From assembly GCF_003402535.2 (NCBI RefSeq), contig NZ_AP025172.1:1054001-1118000 (forward strand): a DNA stretch of 64,000 nt. Direction: 5' to 3'. Of the stretch, positions 28,666-37,826 are shown piece by piece. The stretch comes from Cupriavidus sp. P-10. Its GTDB lineage: Bacteria > Pseudomonadota > Gammaproteobacteria > Burkholderiales > Burkholderiaceae. A program made the translations under genes and the position numbers. The notes under the pieces were generated by a model. The model did not search any database. It had not been told where the DNA came from and was given only the letters and a program-made list of their open reading frames with translations. Position 1 is the first letter of the stretch; the number at the start of each line of letters is the position of its first letter.

Positions 28666-29748
28666 ATGGCCATCGCTACGACCGACATCGCGAGTCTTCC
28701 ATCTAAGGAAGAAGCGGTGGATATGGTCCCCGCAAACTTGCAAACGGCGACAGTCTCGCTGGACCTTGTCCAGGACTTGCTTGCAAGTCTGCGGGCTGTG
28801 TACCCGAATCGCGTTCTGGACGAGTGCCTGAAGCGGGCTGGCATCGTCAAGGAGTTCGTTGACCATCCAGCCTCACGGCTAACGCATGACCAACTGGTCA
28901 ACCTCTACAAGGAAGTGGCCGCGGCAACCGGTGACGAAATGATGGGACTGTGGAGCCGTCCCATCCGTGCAGGCGCGTTGAAGTACATTGTCCGTGCGGT
29001 GCTGGATGCCCCGACGATTAGCGTGGCGCTGTACCGGTTCACCCAGGTCTGGAATCTGCTGCTGGACGACTATCAGCTAAACCTTGCTCAAGGTGAGAGC
29101 ACTATATGCATGGAGTTGATTCCCCTCTCGCCAGATACGGTCGCGAATCGGTTCGGACATGCCTTGATGCTCAAACTCACACACGGCATAGTCTCATGGC
29201 TCGTTGGTCATGAGGTCCCCGTGCACAAAGTAGTCTTTGCATTTCCGCGCCCGTCCTTTGCGGCCGACTACTCGATTCTCTTTCCCGCACCGATTGAGTT
29301 TGAGGGGGACATCTCCCGAATCTCGTTCCACCCCGAGTTGGGAAAAGTTCGGCCAGGACGGAGTGCTGCTGACGTTCGCGCCTTCCTGGAAAGAGCCCCA
29401 CGCGATTGGATTTTCACTTCCTTTCACGAGCATGCGCTCCGACTGAAAGTGCGTGAGTTGCTGTACGCCGATTTGCGTCGCACCCTGAGCGAGGTTGCGC
29501 ACCAACTGCACATGTCAGAGCGTACACTGATACGCAGGTTGCAAGACGAGGATCTGTCCTTCCAAGGCATCAAGGATGAGTTGCGCAGGGACTTAGCCAT
29601 GCTGAACTTGGCTCGCAGGGATGTCTCGTTGGCAGAGATTTCATACGCTTTGGGCTTTAGTACGCCCGCCGTGTTCCACCGAGCCTTTCGCCACTGGACC
29701 GGAATGACGCCAGGCACCTATAGAAGCGCCCAACAGCAATTGCGTTAG
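28666..29748 (+). CDS. AraC-family regulator (OruR/arabinose-binding-domain type)
   Basis: A 360-residue regulator with the N-terminal ligand domain of the AraC/OruR group (about 25-230) and a C-terminal pair of helix-turn-helix motifs (about 260-355), including LSEVAHQLHMSERTLIRRLQ and ISYALGFSTPAVFHRAFRHW. The start ATG 28666 is the first in frame; a second ATG at codon 20 is possible. It is transcribed away from acuI and is likely an activator of the carboxylate genes, perhaps acting with the TetR repressor. Right of it the sequence changes to Tn3 debris. Confidence 0.88.
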   Translation: MAIATTDIASLPSKEEAVDMVPANLQTATVSLDLVQDLLASLRAVYPNRVLDECLKRAGIVKEFVDHPASRLTHDQLVNLYKEVAAATGDEMMGLWSRPIRAGALKYIVRAVLDAPTISVALYRFTQVWNLLLDDYQLNLAQGESTICMELIPLSPDTVANRFGHALMLKLTHGIVSWLVGHEVPVHKVVFAFPRPSFAADYSILFPAPIEFEGDISRISFHPELGKVRPGRSAADVRAFLERAPRDWIFTSFHEHALRLKVRELLYADLRRTLSEVAHQLHMSERTLIRRLQDEDLSFQGIKDELRRDLAMLNLARRDVSLAEISYALGFSTPAVFHRAFRHWTGMTPGTYRSAQQQLR

Positions 29749-29858
29749 AGCAAGAGTGATGTAAGGAGGGCGGCGACGATGCCAAAGCAAAAGCTCACTG
29801 CGGGGGGAACAACAACTCGTCGTCACATGTCCGGCGACGTCGCCCCCATCCTGCAATA

Positions 29859-29896
29859 GGGGTCAAGCCGGGATAAAGCCGGAAATGACACGCAAT
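29859..29896 (+). repeat. Tn3-family terminal inverted repeat
   Basis: Begins GGGGTCAAGCCGGGATAAAG and lies about 30 bases beyond the stop of the Tn3 transposase remnant, oriented with its GGGG end outward as expected for the tnpA-side repeat. It matches the right end of the element at 63.7 kb at about 27 of 35 positions. Confidence 0.6.
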
Positions 29897-29929
29897 CCAA
29901 AAAGTAATAAAGAACGCGTTTTTTATGCG

Positions 29930-30740
29930 CTAATTGCATGGTGCCAATTGCTCCAGCGGTTCGATCTGACGCAGCCAGCCTTGCAGCATCGTGACGATCC
30001 GCAGATCGAGGTGGTAGTTTCCGAACCGCTTGACCCCGGTCGTCCCATACGGGCTCATGAAGGCGACATCGGCCGCGGAGACCGGTTTGCCGGCAGCGTG
30101 GAGTTCTTGCATGATCCGCATCATGTCGACAGTGTTCTTGCAGAATCACGGCCGAGGCCACCAGATCAATATAGCGCACGCGCTTCTGCTGCTCGTTCAG
30201 ATCGTTTTCGGTAATGACGTCGCCGCCAAAGTCGAGCCACTTGGTGAAGGCGTGATACGACTCGATCTTGTTGGTCGTCGCCGTAACTTCCTGTCGCATT
30301 CCTTCTGCGAGATCCAGCGCAGCAGGTAGACTGTGCGCAGCACGCGACCGAGCTCACGCGCCGCCGCAAACAGCCGGTTGTGACGGCCCTCGTGGCTCAG
30401 CTTGCGAAGCAGCATTGGTGACATGACCCGGCCGCTCTGGATCGAAATTGCCACCTGCATCAGATCTTTCCAGTGGTTGCGGATCAGCTGCCAATCAATG
30501 ACATCGCTGAACAGACGGTCGATGTGCTTGTAGCGGCCGCCCTTCTCCGCCTTGTAGAAGCGGAGATCCTTCCAAACTGCGGATGCGCGGCATCAGCTGG
30601 ATGCCGTTCAAGTAGGTCAGGTCACGGCAAGCACTGTCCAGCTGCTCCAGTCCCATGTGCCGCTGATTCACGTACGACAGTTGATGTGGCGTCACGCCGT
30701 TCGACAAGTGCCGCGCCGCCTGGTTGGGGCCAGGTTGCAA
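29930..30740 (-). pseudogene. Tn3-family transposase, C-terminal half with catalytic core deleted
   Basis: Leftward blocks in several frames spell a Tn3 TnpA: NGVTPHQLSYVNQRHMGLEQ, GIQLMPRIR, MQVAISIQSGRVMSPMLLRK, KIESYHAFTKWLDFGGDV and MSPYGTTGVKRFGNYHLDL. At about 30606 the sequence jumps from TYLN straight to GIQLMPRIR, so the intervening DDE core is missing. At least three frameshifts follow. The missing core lies on the opposite strand at 31023-31193. The gene is non-functional. Confidence 0.85.
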
Positions 30741-30792
30741 CCCATGGCAAAGACGGTAAGCAGATAGGAGACCGCTCCAAACCGGGGGCTGA

Positions 30793-31010
30793 CTAAGCGG
30801 CAAGTCGGTGGTCTTCTTCTCCGGTGATGGAGGGATACCAGCGTTCAACGTAAGACCGAAGCTGGTTATTGAGCACCGCGGTCCGGATTTGCAGTAGGTT
30901 GTGTGCGTGCCGAGGCCGCCAAGCCATCTGCTGCCGTTTGACGAACCGCTTGCTGACCACCTGGTTGACGGCTGACTCGACAAAACCTGATGCAATGGGC
31001 TCGCCATGTC
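30793..31010 (-). pseudogene. ISKra4-family transposase, C-terminal fragment
   Basis: Leftward translation gives EPIASGFVESAVNQVVSKRF through LRSYVERWYPSI, the conserved end of ISKra4 transposases. Upstream on this strand the frame runs into inverted sequence, and roughly 250 residues of the middle of the protein are missing. Confidence 0.75.
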
Positions 31011-31022
31011 GTGTATCTGCGT

Positions 31023-31193
31023 CTTGATTTGCCGAAGCTGTGGGGCAAAGGCAAGAAGGTGGCCGCCGATGGCACTCAGTACGACGTCTACAAGCAAAAC
31101 CTTTTGATCGGCATGCATTTCCGTTACCGCCGCATGGGTGCCGTGGCCTACCGGCATGTGGCCGACAACTACATCGCGGTGTTCCGCCACTTC
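31023..31193 (+). pseudogene. Tn3 transposase catalytic-core fragment, inverted
   Basis: Rightward translation gives LPKLWGKGKKVAADGTQYDV and RYRRMGAVAYRHVADNYIAV, the first catalytic-Asp region of Tn3 TnpA. It is exactly the part absent from the leftward remnant at about 30606, yet lies on the opposite strand and inside ISKra4 sequence. Confidence 0.8.
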
Positions 31194-31199
31194 CAATCC

Positions 31200-31348
31200 G
31201 GCGCCAGGTCACCACGCTGGCTCGCCGGCTGGAAGCGGAACAGGCCACCGACGCGCGGCAGCAGGGGGAGGTGGAGGCGAGCGTTCGCTCGCCCGAGATC
31301 CCCGAGCCCAGTCCGGTCCGCGCGGTTGGCATTGACGGCGGCTTCTGA
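31200..31348 (+). pseudogene. ISKra4 transposase middle fragment, inverted
   Basis: Rightward translation RQVTTLARRLEAEQ through PSPVRAVGIDGGF matches the segment of ISKra4 transposases that ends at the first catalytic Asp. It is fused directly to the Tn3 core fragment and opposes the N- and C-terminal ISKra4 fragments on either side. Re-inverting about 31015-31350 would restore ISKra4 N-middle-C order. Confidence 0.65.
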
Positions 31349-31827
31349 GCTGCCTCCCAGCACATGATCGAGCGGCAATTCCTCTTGCAAAACGTTGACG
31401 GTCAGACCATACGACATCAACGCTGCAAACTTCACCTCGAGATACTGGAGTTCGGGACTGACCCGCTCAGGCAAGCAGTTAGCGACCGGACTGAAGCTAG
31501 GTGCGTCGCCCAGGCACTGCCGGCAGGGGTACAGCCTCGGACTGTCAATCGACAGCCGCCCGAATGCGCTCCGGAAGACCAAGTGATGGTGGCCTTTGCA
31601 AGCCAACGGCACCCCGCACGTGGGACAAACGCTGGTCCGGGCAACTGCCTCGGCAACCTGGCCGTGACCATCGTGCGCTGCAGCCGGCCCAGCAATGATT
31701 TCGCCTCCTCCAGATGCAGGCCCAGTGAGCCCACATCCAGGCCATCTCTCTCGAACTGGGCAATCTCGGTGACGGTGGCTGGCGCGCCTCCATCGTCCTG
31801 CACTACAAGTTGCAAGCTGATACGCAT
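31349..31827 (-). pseudogene. ISKra4-family transposase, N-terminal remnant (copy 2)
   Basis: From ATG 31827 it reads MRISLQLVVQDD, then LGLHLEEAK and MVTA, where a one-base deletion relative to copy 1 shifts the frame. The second frame continues through CKGHHHLVFRSAFGRLSID to LTVNVLQEELPLDHVLG, where it stops at an inversion junction near 31349. Confidence 0.8.
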
Positions 31828-32068
31828 GGCCGCCCTCCTCCCTTTGAAGCTGCGGCGACCAGTCTACCCCTCGAGTTCTCGCAACCGATCATTGACGATC
31901 TGACGGTCAAAGCGACGACCCAGCCAAGTCAGCCACCCGTCGACCTCATCGCGTAGGTCTTCCAACACGATTCGCTCCTCGCGCAGCGACTCGAGCCAAT
32001 CGAAGAACTCATACCCACTGCGTTCGTCCCTGGCCTCCAGATACTTCTCGATCCCGCCCATGTCCTCG
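31376..32068. repeat. Direct repeat, right copy (ISKra4)
   Basis: Same-orientation counterpart of 1-697, about 31.4 kb away. It includes the transposase 5' part and the end of the passenger gene. Beyond 32068 this copy continues into the full passenger gene, whereas the left copy is cut off. Confidence 0.8.
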
Positions 32069-32478
32069 GGCGGGCATGGCCCGCAACCCGCCACGCAACG
32101 GGGCAACTGCCCAGGCTGGTACCGCAACATACGCCGCTCCATGCGTATCTCGTGGCGCCACCACGCGTTGAAGTCATACACATAGACGAAGCCTTCGTGT
32201 TCGCGGAGATGAAACGCGGTCAGCGGCAGTTCGTTTGCCACTGTGCTGAACTGCAAGACGCCCTCCTGAGCTGCGCCGTAACGCTTGCCACGAATGCTGA
32301 ACGTGTGCAGATGTTCGTCGGCCCAGCCCATGACGCCCTGAATGACATGGTGCAATTGTCCGAGCGTCAAGTGCTCGGGAACGAGGCCGCGCCGCCAAAC
32401 CGGCGGGCTCAAGCCGCGCAGAGCTTCGAAGTTGAAGGACGGAGATCGCCGGCCCCGGATCGCAAGCCATGCGCGCAT
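31864..32478 (-). CDS. PRiA4 ORF-3-like passenger protein of ISKra4
   Basis: A 204-residue protein of the plasmid pRiA4b ORF-3 family, commonly carried upstream of ISKra4 transposases. Recognisable blocks are LRGLSPPVWRRGLVPEHLTL, IQGVMGWADEHLHTF and FVYVYDFNAWWRHE. It ends 37 bases before the dead transposase start in the same direction. The first 15 or so residues fit poorly, so the true N terminus may be lost. Function is unknown; it probably no longer serves transposition because its partner is broken. Confidence 0.7.
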   Translation of the reverse strand: MRAWLAIRGRRSPSFNFEALRGLSPPVWRRGLVPEHLTLGQLHHVIQGVMGWADEHLHTFSIRGKRYGAAQEGVLQFSTVANELPLTAFHLREHEGFVYVYDFNAWWRHEIRMERRMLRYQPGQLPRCVAGCGPCPPEDMGGIEKYLEARDERSGYEFFDWLESLREERIVLEDLRDEVDGWLTWLGRRFDRQIVNDRLRELEG

Positions 32479-32772
32479 TGTAGGTGCCTCATTGGCCTCT
32501 CGGCAGCGGTTCGGTGGTTTGCCCCGATTTGGAGCGCTCTCCTACTCGGGCGTCGGCATTCGAAGGGGCTTGCAAAGGCCGGGCGGGCCTTAGACCATTT
32601 CTGACTCACGACCACTCGGCTAACCACCTTTGGTGGGCACATCTTTGTCGCGACTGCGGCCCAAGGCGGGCTAGACAATCGCGACTCGGCGGTAAGACAC
32701 TCAGCATTCGGACAGACCTCCACTCGCAGGCGGATTCCCAATCAGGACGAACAAGGCGTCAAGCAGTTCGAC

Positions 32773-33984
32773 TCAAGCGGTCGAGGAAGATGGTTGGCCT
32801 TTGGCGGCACGCAGAGAAGGGAGGAGGAACAACAATCCCACTAGCGGTCCTGGAGCCAGGTACCACGCCACATAGATGCCTTGCGACGGAAAGCTCGACG
32901 TGACCAACATGATTGAGACAATGGTTATCGCAAAACCGAAACTGTTCTGAATCGCAAGCGCACCGCCAACAAGCTCGGGCGGGCAGGCCTGGGCAGAGGC
33001 TGCTGAAAACTGCGCGGAATCCGCAATAACGGCGATTCCCCAGACCAACAGTGCGATAAGGCTTACCACTGCTCCGTAGGGTCGGATGAGGGGGTAGACG
33101 ATACACATGATCCCCGAGACAGCCAGCGCGGTGGCAGCGACGGACTGGCTCCCAAACCTATTGCTCAAGCGGCCAGCGAGCAGGCAGCCGAAGGCACCGA
33201 CAGCTATAACCATGAATGCCACGGCAGGTACATAGCCCGAAACACCTCGCTCTACATCGCTGCCTTTCAAAGCATCCGCGACAAAGAAGGGGACTAGCGT
33301 CCAAAACGCGTAAAGCTCCCACATGTGCCCGAAATAGCCGCACGCTGCGGCGCGAAAGGAGCGGCTTCGGAACGCTCCGATGGAGGCGCCCCAGGAGAGC
33401 CTCCCTACGCGTCGGGGTGGGAGGAACGGGCCGTCTCCCAGCGCCAGAACGGCAAGCCCGCCTAACACTGCCAATGCGCTGGAGGTGAGCACTACCAGTT
33501 GCCAAGGCAAGCCTCCCCCGGCGGCGCGCACGAGGTGCGGCAGTGCCGAACCCAGTGTCAGCATCGCCACAAGTTGTCCCAAGGCCGACCCGGCGTTACC
33601 CCGAGTCCATCCGATGATCATTTTCATGCCAAGCGGGTAAATCCCCGCGAGACAGAGACCGACCAAGAACCGAACGACCATCGCGTCGCCAAGGTCACTC
33701 GCCCCCAGCGCGAAAACTCCATTGAAGAGTGCTCCCAGGACGCTAGCGATAGCGAATATCCGGCTTGCTGAAAAGCGATCTGCCAAACCGGTGACGGCAA
33801 GCACTAACGTTCCGATGATGAACCCGAATTGAGTACAACTCGTCAATTGCCCGAATTGTGCCGTAGTTAGATTCCAAGCATACGAAAGGCTTTCGACAGC
33901 GCTGTTTGGACTGAACCAGAGCGACGTGCCCAACAGCTGGCCGACGACGATAACCGCTTTAGGATTCGGACTGAGCAGCTTCAT
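32773..33984 (-). CDS. MFS permease (paralogue of the 18.3-kb permease)
   Basis: A 403-residue major facilitator with about 12 membrane segments. It shares [31 protein letters not shown] and [13 protein letters not shown] with the permease at 18312-19505. Its ATG overlaps the ribB stop as ATGA, so it is the last gene of the leftward flavin-monooxygenase cluster. A role in uptake or efflux of the cluster's substrate is likely; the substrate is unknown. Nothing was recognised in the 294 bases between it and the ISKra4 passenger gene. Confidence 0.87.
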   Translation of the reverse strand: MKLLSPNPKAVIVVGQLLGTSLWFSPNSAVESLSYAWNLTTAQFGQLTSCTQFGFIIGTLVLAVTGLADRFSASRIFAIASVLGALFNGVFALGASDLGDAMVVRFLVGLCLAGIYPLGMKMIIGWTRGNAGSALGQLVAMLTLGSALPHLVRAAGGGLPWQLVVLTSSALAVLGGLAVLALGDGPFLPPRRVGRLSWGASIGAFRSRSFRAAACGYFGHMWELYAFWTLVPFFVADALKGSDVERGVSGYVPAVAFMVIAVGAFGCLLAGRLSNRFGSQSVAATALAVSGIMCIVYPLIRPYGAVVSLIALLVWGIAVIADSAQFSAASAQACPPELVGGALAIQNSFGFAITIVSIMLVTSSFPSQGIYVAWYLAPGPLVGLLFLLPSLRAAKGQPSSSTA

Positions 33985-34658
33985 TGCTGCAGATCCGAAC
34001 TAGCTGCATACACTTGCGGTGCCGCTCCTCTCGCGAGGATGAAATCATCACCCTCGGCCTCCGCTCGATACCTAACCAAGTCAGCGATAGACATGGTACG
34101 GAGACCAAACCGGCCTGCAAAGTTCGCAATCTCAGCACCTTTCATCACGCTGCCGTCGTCGTTCACCAACTCCGAAATCACTGCTACCTCCGGTAGGCCG
34201 GCAAGTCGGCAGAGGTCCACCGCCGCCTCAGTGTGGCCACGCCTTTCCAAGACACCACCCGACTTGGCGATCAATGGAAAGATATGGCCAGGGCGTACAA
34301 AGTCCGCCGGCTCCATGCTAGAGGCCAACGCGTTGACAGTATTGCAGCGCTCCGTCGCGGAGATCCCGGTGGTGACACCGGCCGTAGCGTCGACCGAAAC
34401 GGTAAACGCTGTGTGATGTGGATCTTCGTTGTGTTGCACCATCAGCGGAAGATCCAACTCTACAGCCCTCTCCTCGCTAAGAGGCGCGCATACAATCCCC
34501 GATGTATGACGAATGATGAACGCCATAATGCCGGGGGTGCAATGAGAAGCGGCTACGATGAGGTCGCCTTCATTCTCACGATCCGCATCGTCGGTAACCA
34601 CCACTAAGGCGCCGGCCCGAAATTCGGATACTATTTTTTCGATTGGTGCATTCTTCAT
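33981..34658 (-). CDS. ribB: 3,4-dihydroxy-2-butanone-4-phosphate synthase
   Basis: A 225-residue RibB that converts ribulose 5-phosphate to the four-carbon precursor of riboflavin. The acidic metal-binding DDADRENEGDL motif, RHTSGIVCAPL, GVTTGISATERC and RPGHIFPLIAKSGGVLERRG are intact. There is no GTP cyclohydrolase II domain. Start ATG 34658 has GGAG at good spacing. It is embedded between an aldehyde dehydrogenase and a permease in a flavin-dependent monooxygenase cluster, so it is probably an accessory copy boosting FMN supply. No FMN riboswitch was seen upstream. Confidence 0.92.
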   Translation of the reverse strand: MKNAPIEKIVSEFRAGALVVVTDDADRENEGDLIVAASHCTPGIMAFIIRHTSGIVCAPLSEERAVELDLPLMVQHNEDPHHTAFTVSVDATAGVTTGISATERCNTVNALASSMEPADFVRPGHIFPLIAKSGGVLERRGHTEAAVDLCRLAGLPEVAVISELVNDDGSVMKGAEIANFAGRFGLRTMSIADLVRYRAEAEGDDFILARGAAPQVYAASSDLQQ

Positions 34659-34853
34659 GATCAACTCCATACACGCCCGCGGAGGAAGCGACCGAGATTC
34701 ACAAGCACAATGAAGACCTCGGCAATCTGCCTCGAAGCGAATCGTATGACTTCCCGACGGATCTCACACACCAGCGGGGAGGATTTCCGTCCGCCGCGAC
34801 CTTCACAGACATAGACGAGGGCGTAGGCGCGGCGTACAGCAAGGACCTAACAG

Positions 34854-36326
34854 TCAATCGAGGCCGCCGATACAGACATATTTCAGTTCGGTGTAGTCGT
34901 CGATGCCGTACTTCGAGCCTTCGCGACCCACCCCGGACTCTTTGATGCCGCCGAAAGGCGCAACCTCGGTGGAAATCCGGCCGGTGTTGATCCCCACCAT
35001 GCCATACTCGAGTTGGCCAGAAACCCGCCAAAAGCGCTTCAAGTCTCGCGTGAAGGCGTAGGCAGCCAAGCCCGCCGTAGTGGCATTGGCGGCGCGGATC
35101 ACATCCTCCTCCGTGTCAAATCGCGTGATGGGAGCGACGGGTCCAAACGTTTCTTCGGAGTTGATCAGCGCCTCGGCCGGGACATCAGCTAGAACGGTGG
35201 GCAAGAAAAAGTTACCCGGCCCTGGAGCACGGCTTCCGCCCGTGGTTACACGAGCGCCGCGTTCTACCGCATCCGCGACATGGGACGTCACCTTTTCTAT
35301 TGCCCGCTGGTCGATGAGAGGGCCTTGGTCCGCTGGTCCGAGCAGCCCATTGCCAAGACGAAGGGCACTCACTCTGACCGTGAGCTTCTCCACAAAATCA
35401 TCGTAGATGGCGTCCTGGACGAAAATCCGGTTAGCACATACGCAGGTCTGCCCTGCATTGCGAAACTTTGCTGCGATCGCTTCCGTCACAGCGAGGTCAA
35501 TGTCGGCGTCGTCGAAAACGATGAAGGGTGCGTTCCCGCCCAGTTCCATCGAAACCTTCTTCATGGTCGCGGCACAAGCGGCAGTGAGCATTTTTCCAAC
35601 CGCTGTCGATCCGGTGAACGTGAGCTTTCTCACCAGAGCATGGCCGGTAAGCACTGAGCCGATCGCTGCCGGGCCGCCCGTGACGACGTTGATGACGCCC
35701 TTCGGGATCCCGGCCTCCTGCGCAAGGAACACCAAGGCCAACGCGGATAAGGGCGTGACATCGGAAGGCTTCAAGACGACCGTGCAGCCTGCGGCCAGCG
35801 CCGGAGCAAGCTTGCGTGTCACCATCGCGGAAGGGAAGTTCCATGGCGTAATTGCCGCTACCACGCCAACTGGTTCCCGGAAAACCAAGAAACGGGTGTC
35901 CTGAGAGTGACTCGGAATAGTGTCTCCGTAAACTCGCTTGCCCTCCTCGGCAAACCACTCGATGAACGAGGCCGCATAGCGAATTTCATTGAGAGCCTCG
36001 GCAGCCGGCTTGCCCTGCTCTGCGGTAAGGAGCGTGGCGAGATCTTCCTCGTGCTGAAGCACGAGCATGTGCCATGCTTTGAGCCGAAGGGCTCGCTCTT
36101 TCGCGGGCAGGGAGCGCCATCTCGCCAAGGCCGCATGCGCAGCCTCTACAGCGCGCTCTGCTGCGTCGGCACCAAGATTCGGAACGGTGGCGATTATCTC
36201 CCCGGTGGCCGGATTCTCAATATTGATCTTGGCACCGCCTGCTTCATCGGTCCACTCGCCATTGATAAATGCTTGCGTACGCACGAGGTCGGGGCACTTC
36301 AGCAAGCTTGCAATCGAGTTGTTCAT
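34854..36326 (-). CDS. NAD(P)-dependent aldehyde dehydrogenase, succinate-semialdehyde type
   Basis: A 490-residue aldehyde dehydrogenase close to GabD. TPWNFPSAMVTRKLAPALAA, the cofactor loop FTGSTAVGK, the catalytic Glu in MELGGNAPFIV and the catalytic Cys in NAGQTCVCANR are all present. Start ATG 36326 is more family-like than the longer reading at 36392, which adds 22 unlikely residues. It could oxidise an aldehyde released by the neighbouring monooxygenase. It is followed by 195 bases without a gene before ribB. Confidence 0.9.
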   Translation of the reverse strand: MNNSIASLLKCPDLVRTQAFINGEWTDEAGGAKINIENPATGEIIATVPNLGADAAERAVEAAHAALARWRSLPAKERALRLKAWHMLVLQHEEDLATLLTAEQGKPAAEALNEIRYAASFIEWFAEEGKRVYGDTIPSHSQDTRFLVFREPVGVVAAITPWNFPSAMVTRKLAPALAAGCTVVLKPSDVTPLSALALVFLAQEAGIPKGVINVVTGGPAAIGSVLTGHALVRKLTFTGSTAVGKMLTAACAATMKKVSMELGGNAPFIVFDDADIDLAVTEAIAAKFRNAGQTCVCANRIFVQDAIYDDFVEKLTVRVSALRLGNGLLGPADQGPLIDQRAIEKVTSHVADAVERGARVTTGGSRAPGPGNFFLPTVLADVPAEALINSEETFGPVAPITRFDTEEDVIRAANATTAGLAAYAFTRDLKRFWRVSGQLEYGMVGINTGRISTEVAPFGGIKESGVGREGSKYGIDDYTELKYVCIGGLD

Positions 36327-36403
36327 GTCTTGTCTCTGACTTTGAAAACGTGGCACATGCCGTCGCTGCGTTTGACTGGGCGGCATGTGCATCCACGCAA
36401 AAA

Positions 36404-37741
36404 TTAGCTCTTAAGCTCGCTACCAGCCGTTTCCTTCATGGACACCGCTGCAATGATCGTAATGATCGCCAGCACAATGATGTACGCTTGGAACAGCCAG
36501 CTCGCCCCAATGGACTGTGTCCAGGTGTTGAGATAGGGGGCTGTGCCGCCAAAGAGACCGACTGCCAGCGACGTGAGAATGCCGACACCCACTCCACGCA
36601 CTCGCCCGGGAACAAGCTCAGCCATCAAAGCCGGATAGTGGGCGACGCCGATAGTCCATATGACAAGCCCGAGGGCTTGCGCCACGAAGAGCGTCCAAGG
36701 TTGATTGGTCAGGAACATCTGGATCGGGATCACCATCACAGCAATGAGCGAAGCGAAGATCAGCATCGTCCGACGACGACCAATGCGGTCCGACATCGCG
36801 CCGAAGATCGGCAGAAAAAGCAATGTGAGTGCCTGGGCGCAAAGACTTGCCACGTAGGCACCTTTTGCATCCATCTTATGGATTGCAATTGCCATCGCAG
36901 GAGCGAAGGCCACCCAGATGTAGTACCAAACATTCATTGCCGCGTTCAGCGCAATGACGCGAATGGTGAACTTCGCGATTTCGCCTTTCGACAGCGGTTT
37001 GCTCTGCTCGCCTTTCGCTTGCTTCTTATGCAGCGCGGAGAAGGCCTCAGTCTCAACCGCCTTGCGCCGCATGAACAACGCATAGATGCCGAGGACCGCG
37101 CCAATCCCAAATCCCACTCTCCACCCCCAGGAGTTCATCTCCTCGCTCGAAAGATTGGCGCTGAGAGCGGCAGCGACGCCGGTCGCCAGCATCACTCCGA
37201 GGATGACGCTCACGTAGACGGAACTCGCCCACAGACCACGCTTCTCTTTCGGCGCGATTTCGGCCACATACACGTACGACACACCGGATTCGCCGCCATG
37301 CGCAAAGCCCTGAATTACGCGCATTAGAAACAGGGCCAACGACGCCCAAGATCCAATCTCGGCATAACTCGGTAGCAAAGCAATGCCCAAGCTTGCCGCG
37401 GCAAGCAGCACCATCGTAGTGACCAGCGCAAGACGCCTGCCTTTACCATCCGCTAGTCGGCCGAAAACAAAGCCGCCGATGGGCCGCGCGAGGAAGCCAC
37501 CCGCGAAGATCGCAAGCGTCGACAGCAGTGCAGAAGTGGGATCCGACTTACTGAAGAAATTCGCTGCCAAATAGACAGAGAACGTGCCGTAGATAGTCCA
37601 GTCGTACCATTCGAGAATATTGCCAACTGCGGCGGCCTTGAGGGACCGCTTTCGATCCGCGAGTGTATGTTTGCTGTCATCGACTCTAGGGGCTGACAAA
37701 TCCACTGCACCGGGGGCGGTAGAAATATTGATTGTCTCCAT
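36404..37741 (-). CDS. MHS-family MFS metabolite transporter
   Basis: A 445-residue proton symporter of the metabolite:H+ (KgtP/ProP-like) group. NILEWYDWTIYGTF in the first helix, FGRLADGKGRR in the loop between helices 2 and 3, and QGFAHGGESG are typical. The preferred start is ATG 37741, with AAAGAG upstream; another ATG lies two codons earlier. It lies between the monooxygenase and the aldehyde dehydrogenase in one leftward cluster and is the likely importer of the substrate, probably an organic acid or betaine-like compound. Confidence 0.89.
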   Translation of the reverse strand: METINISTAPGAVDLSAPRVDDSKHTLADRKRSLKAAAVGNILEWYDWTIYGTFSVYLAANFFSKSDPTSALLSTLAIFAGGFLARPIGGFVFGRLADGKGRRLALVTTMVLLAAASLGIALLPSYAEIGSWASLALFLMRVIQGFAHGGESGVSYVYVAEIAPKEKRGLWASSVYVSVILGVMLATGVAAALSANLSSEEMNSWGWRVGFGIGAVLGIYALFMRRKAVETEAFSALHKKQAKGEQSKPLSKGEIAKFTIRVIALNAAMNVWYYIWVAFAPAMAIAIHKMDAKGAYVASLCAQALTLLFLPIFGAMSDRIGRRRTMLIFASLIAVMVIPIQMFLTNQPWTLFVAQALGLVIWTIGVAHYPALMAELVPGRVRGVGVGILTSLAVGLFGGTAPYLNTWTQSIGASWLFQAYIIVLAIITIIAAVSMKETAGSELKS

Positions 37742-37781
37742 GATCATCTCTTTATAATGTTCGGCAATAATCGAAATCCAT

Positions 37782-37808
37782 GAGAAGGACGCTCGTCACG
37801 TCCTTCTC
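37782..37808. terminator. Stem-loop between monooxygenase and MHS transporter genes
   Basis: Perfect 10-bp arms GAGAAGGACG / CGTCCTTCTC with a 7-base loop, 19 bases after the monooxygenase stop. There is no T-run leftward, so it may attenuate or protect mRNA rather than terminate fully. Confidence 0.5.
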
Positions 37809-37826
37809 TTACGCAACGACCATTTT

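Noticed and set aside
34659..34853. FMN riboswitch before ribB
   Set aside because: No RFN-element conserved blocks were found in the 195 bases upstream of ribB.
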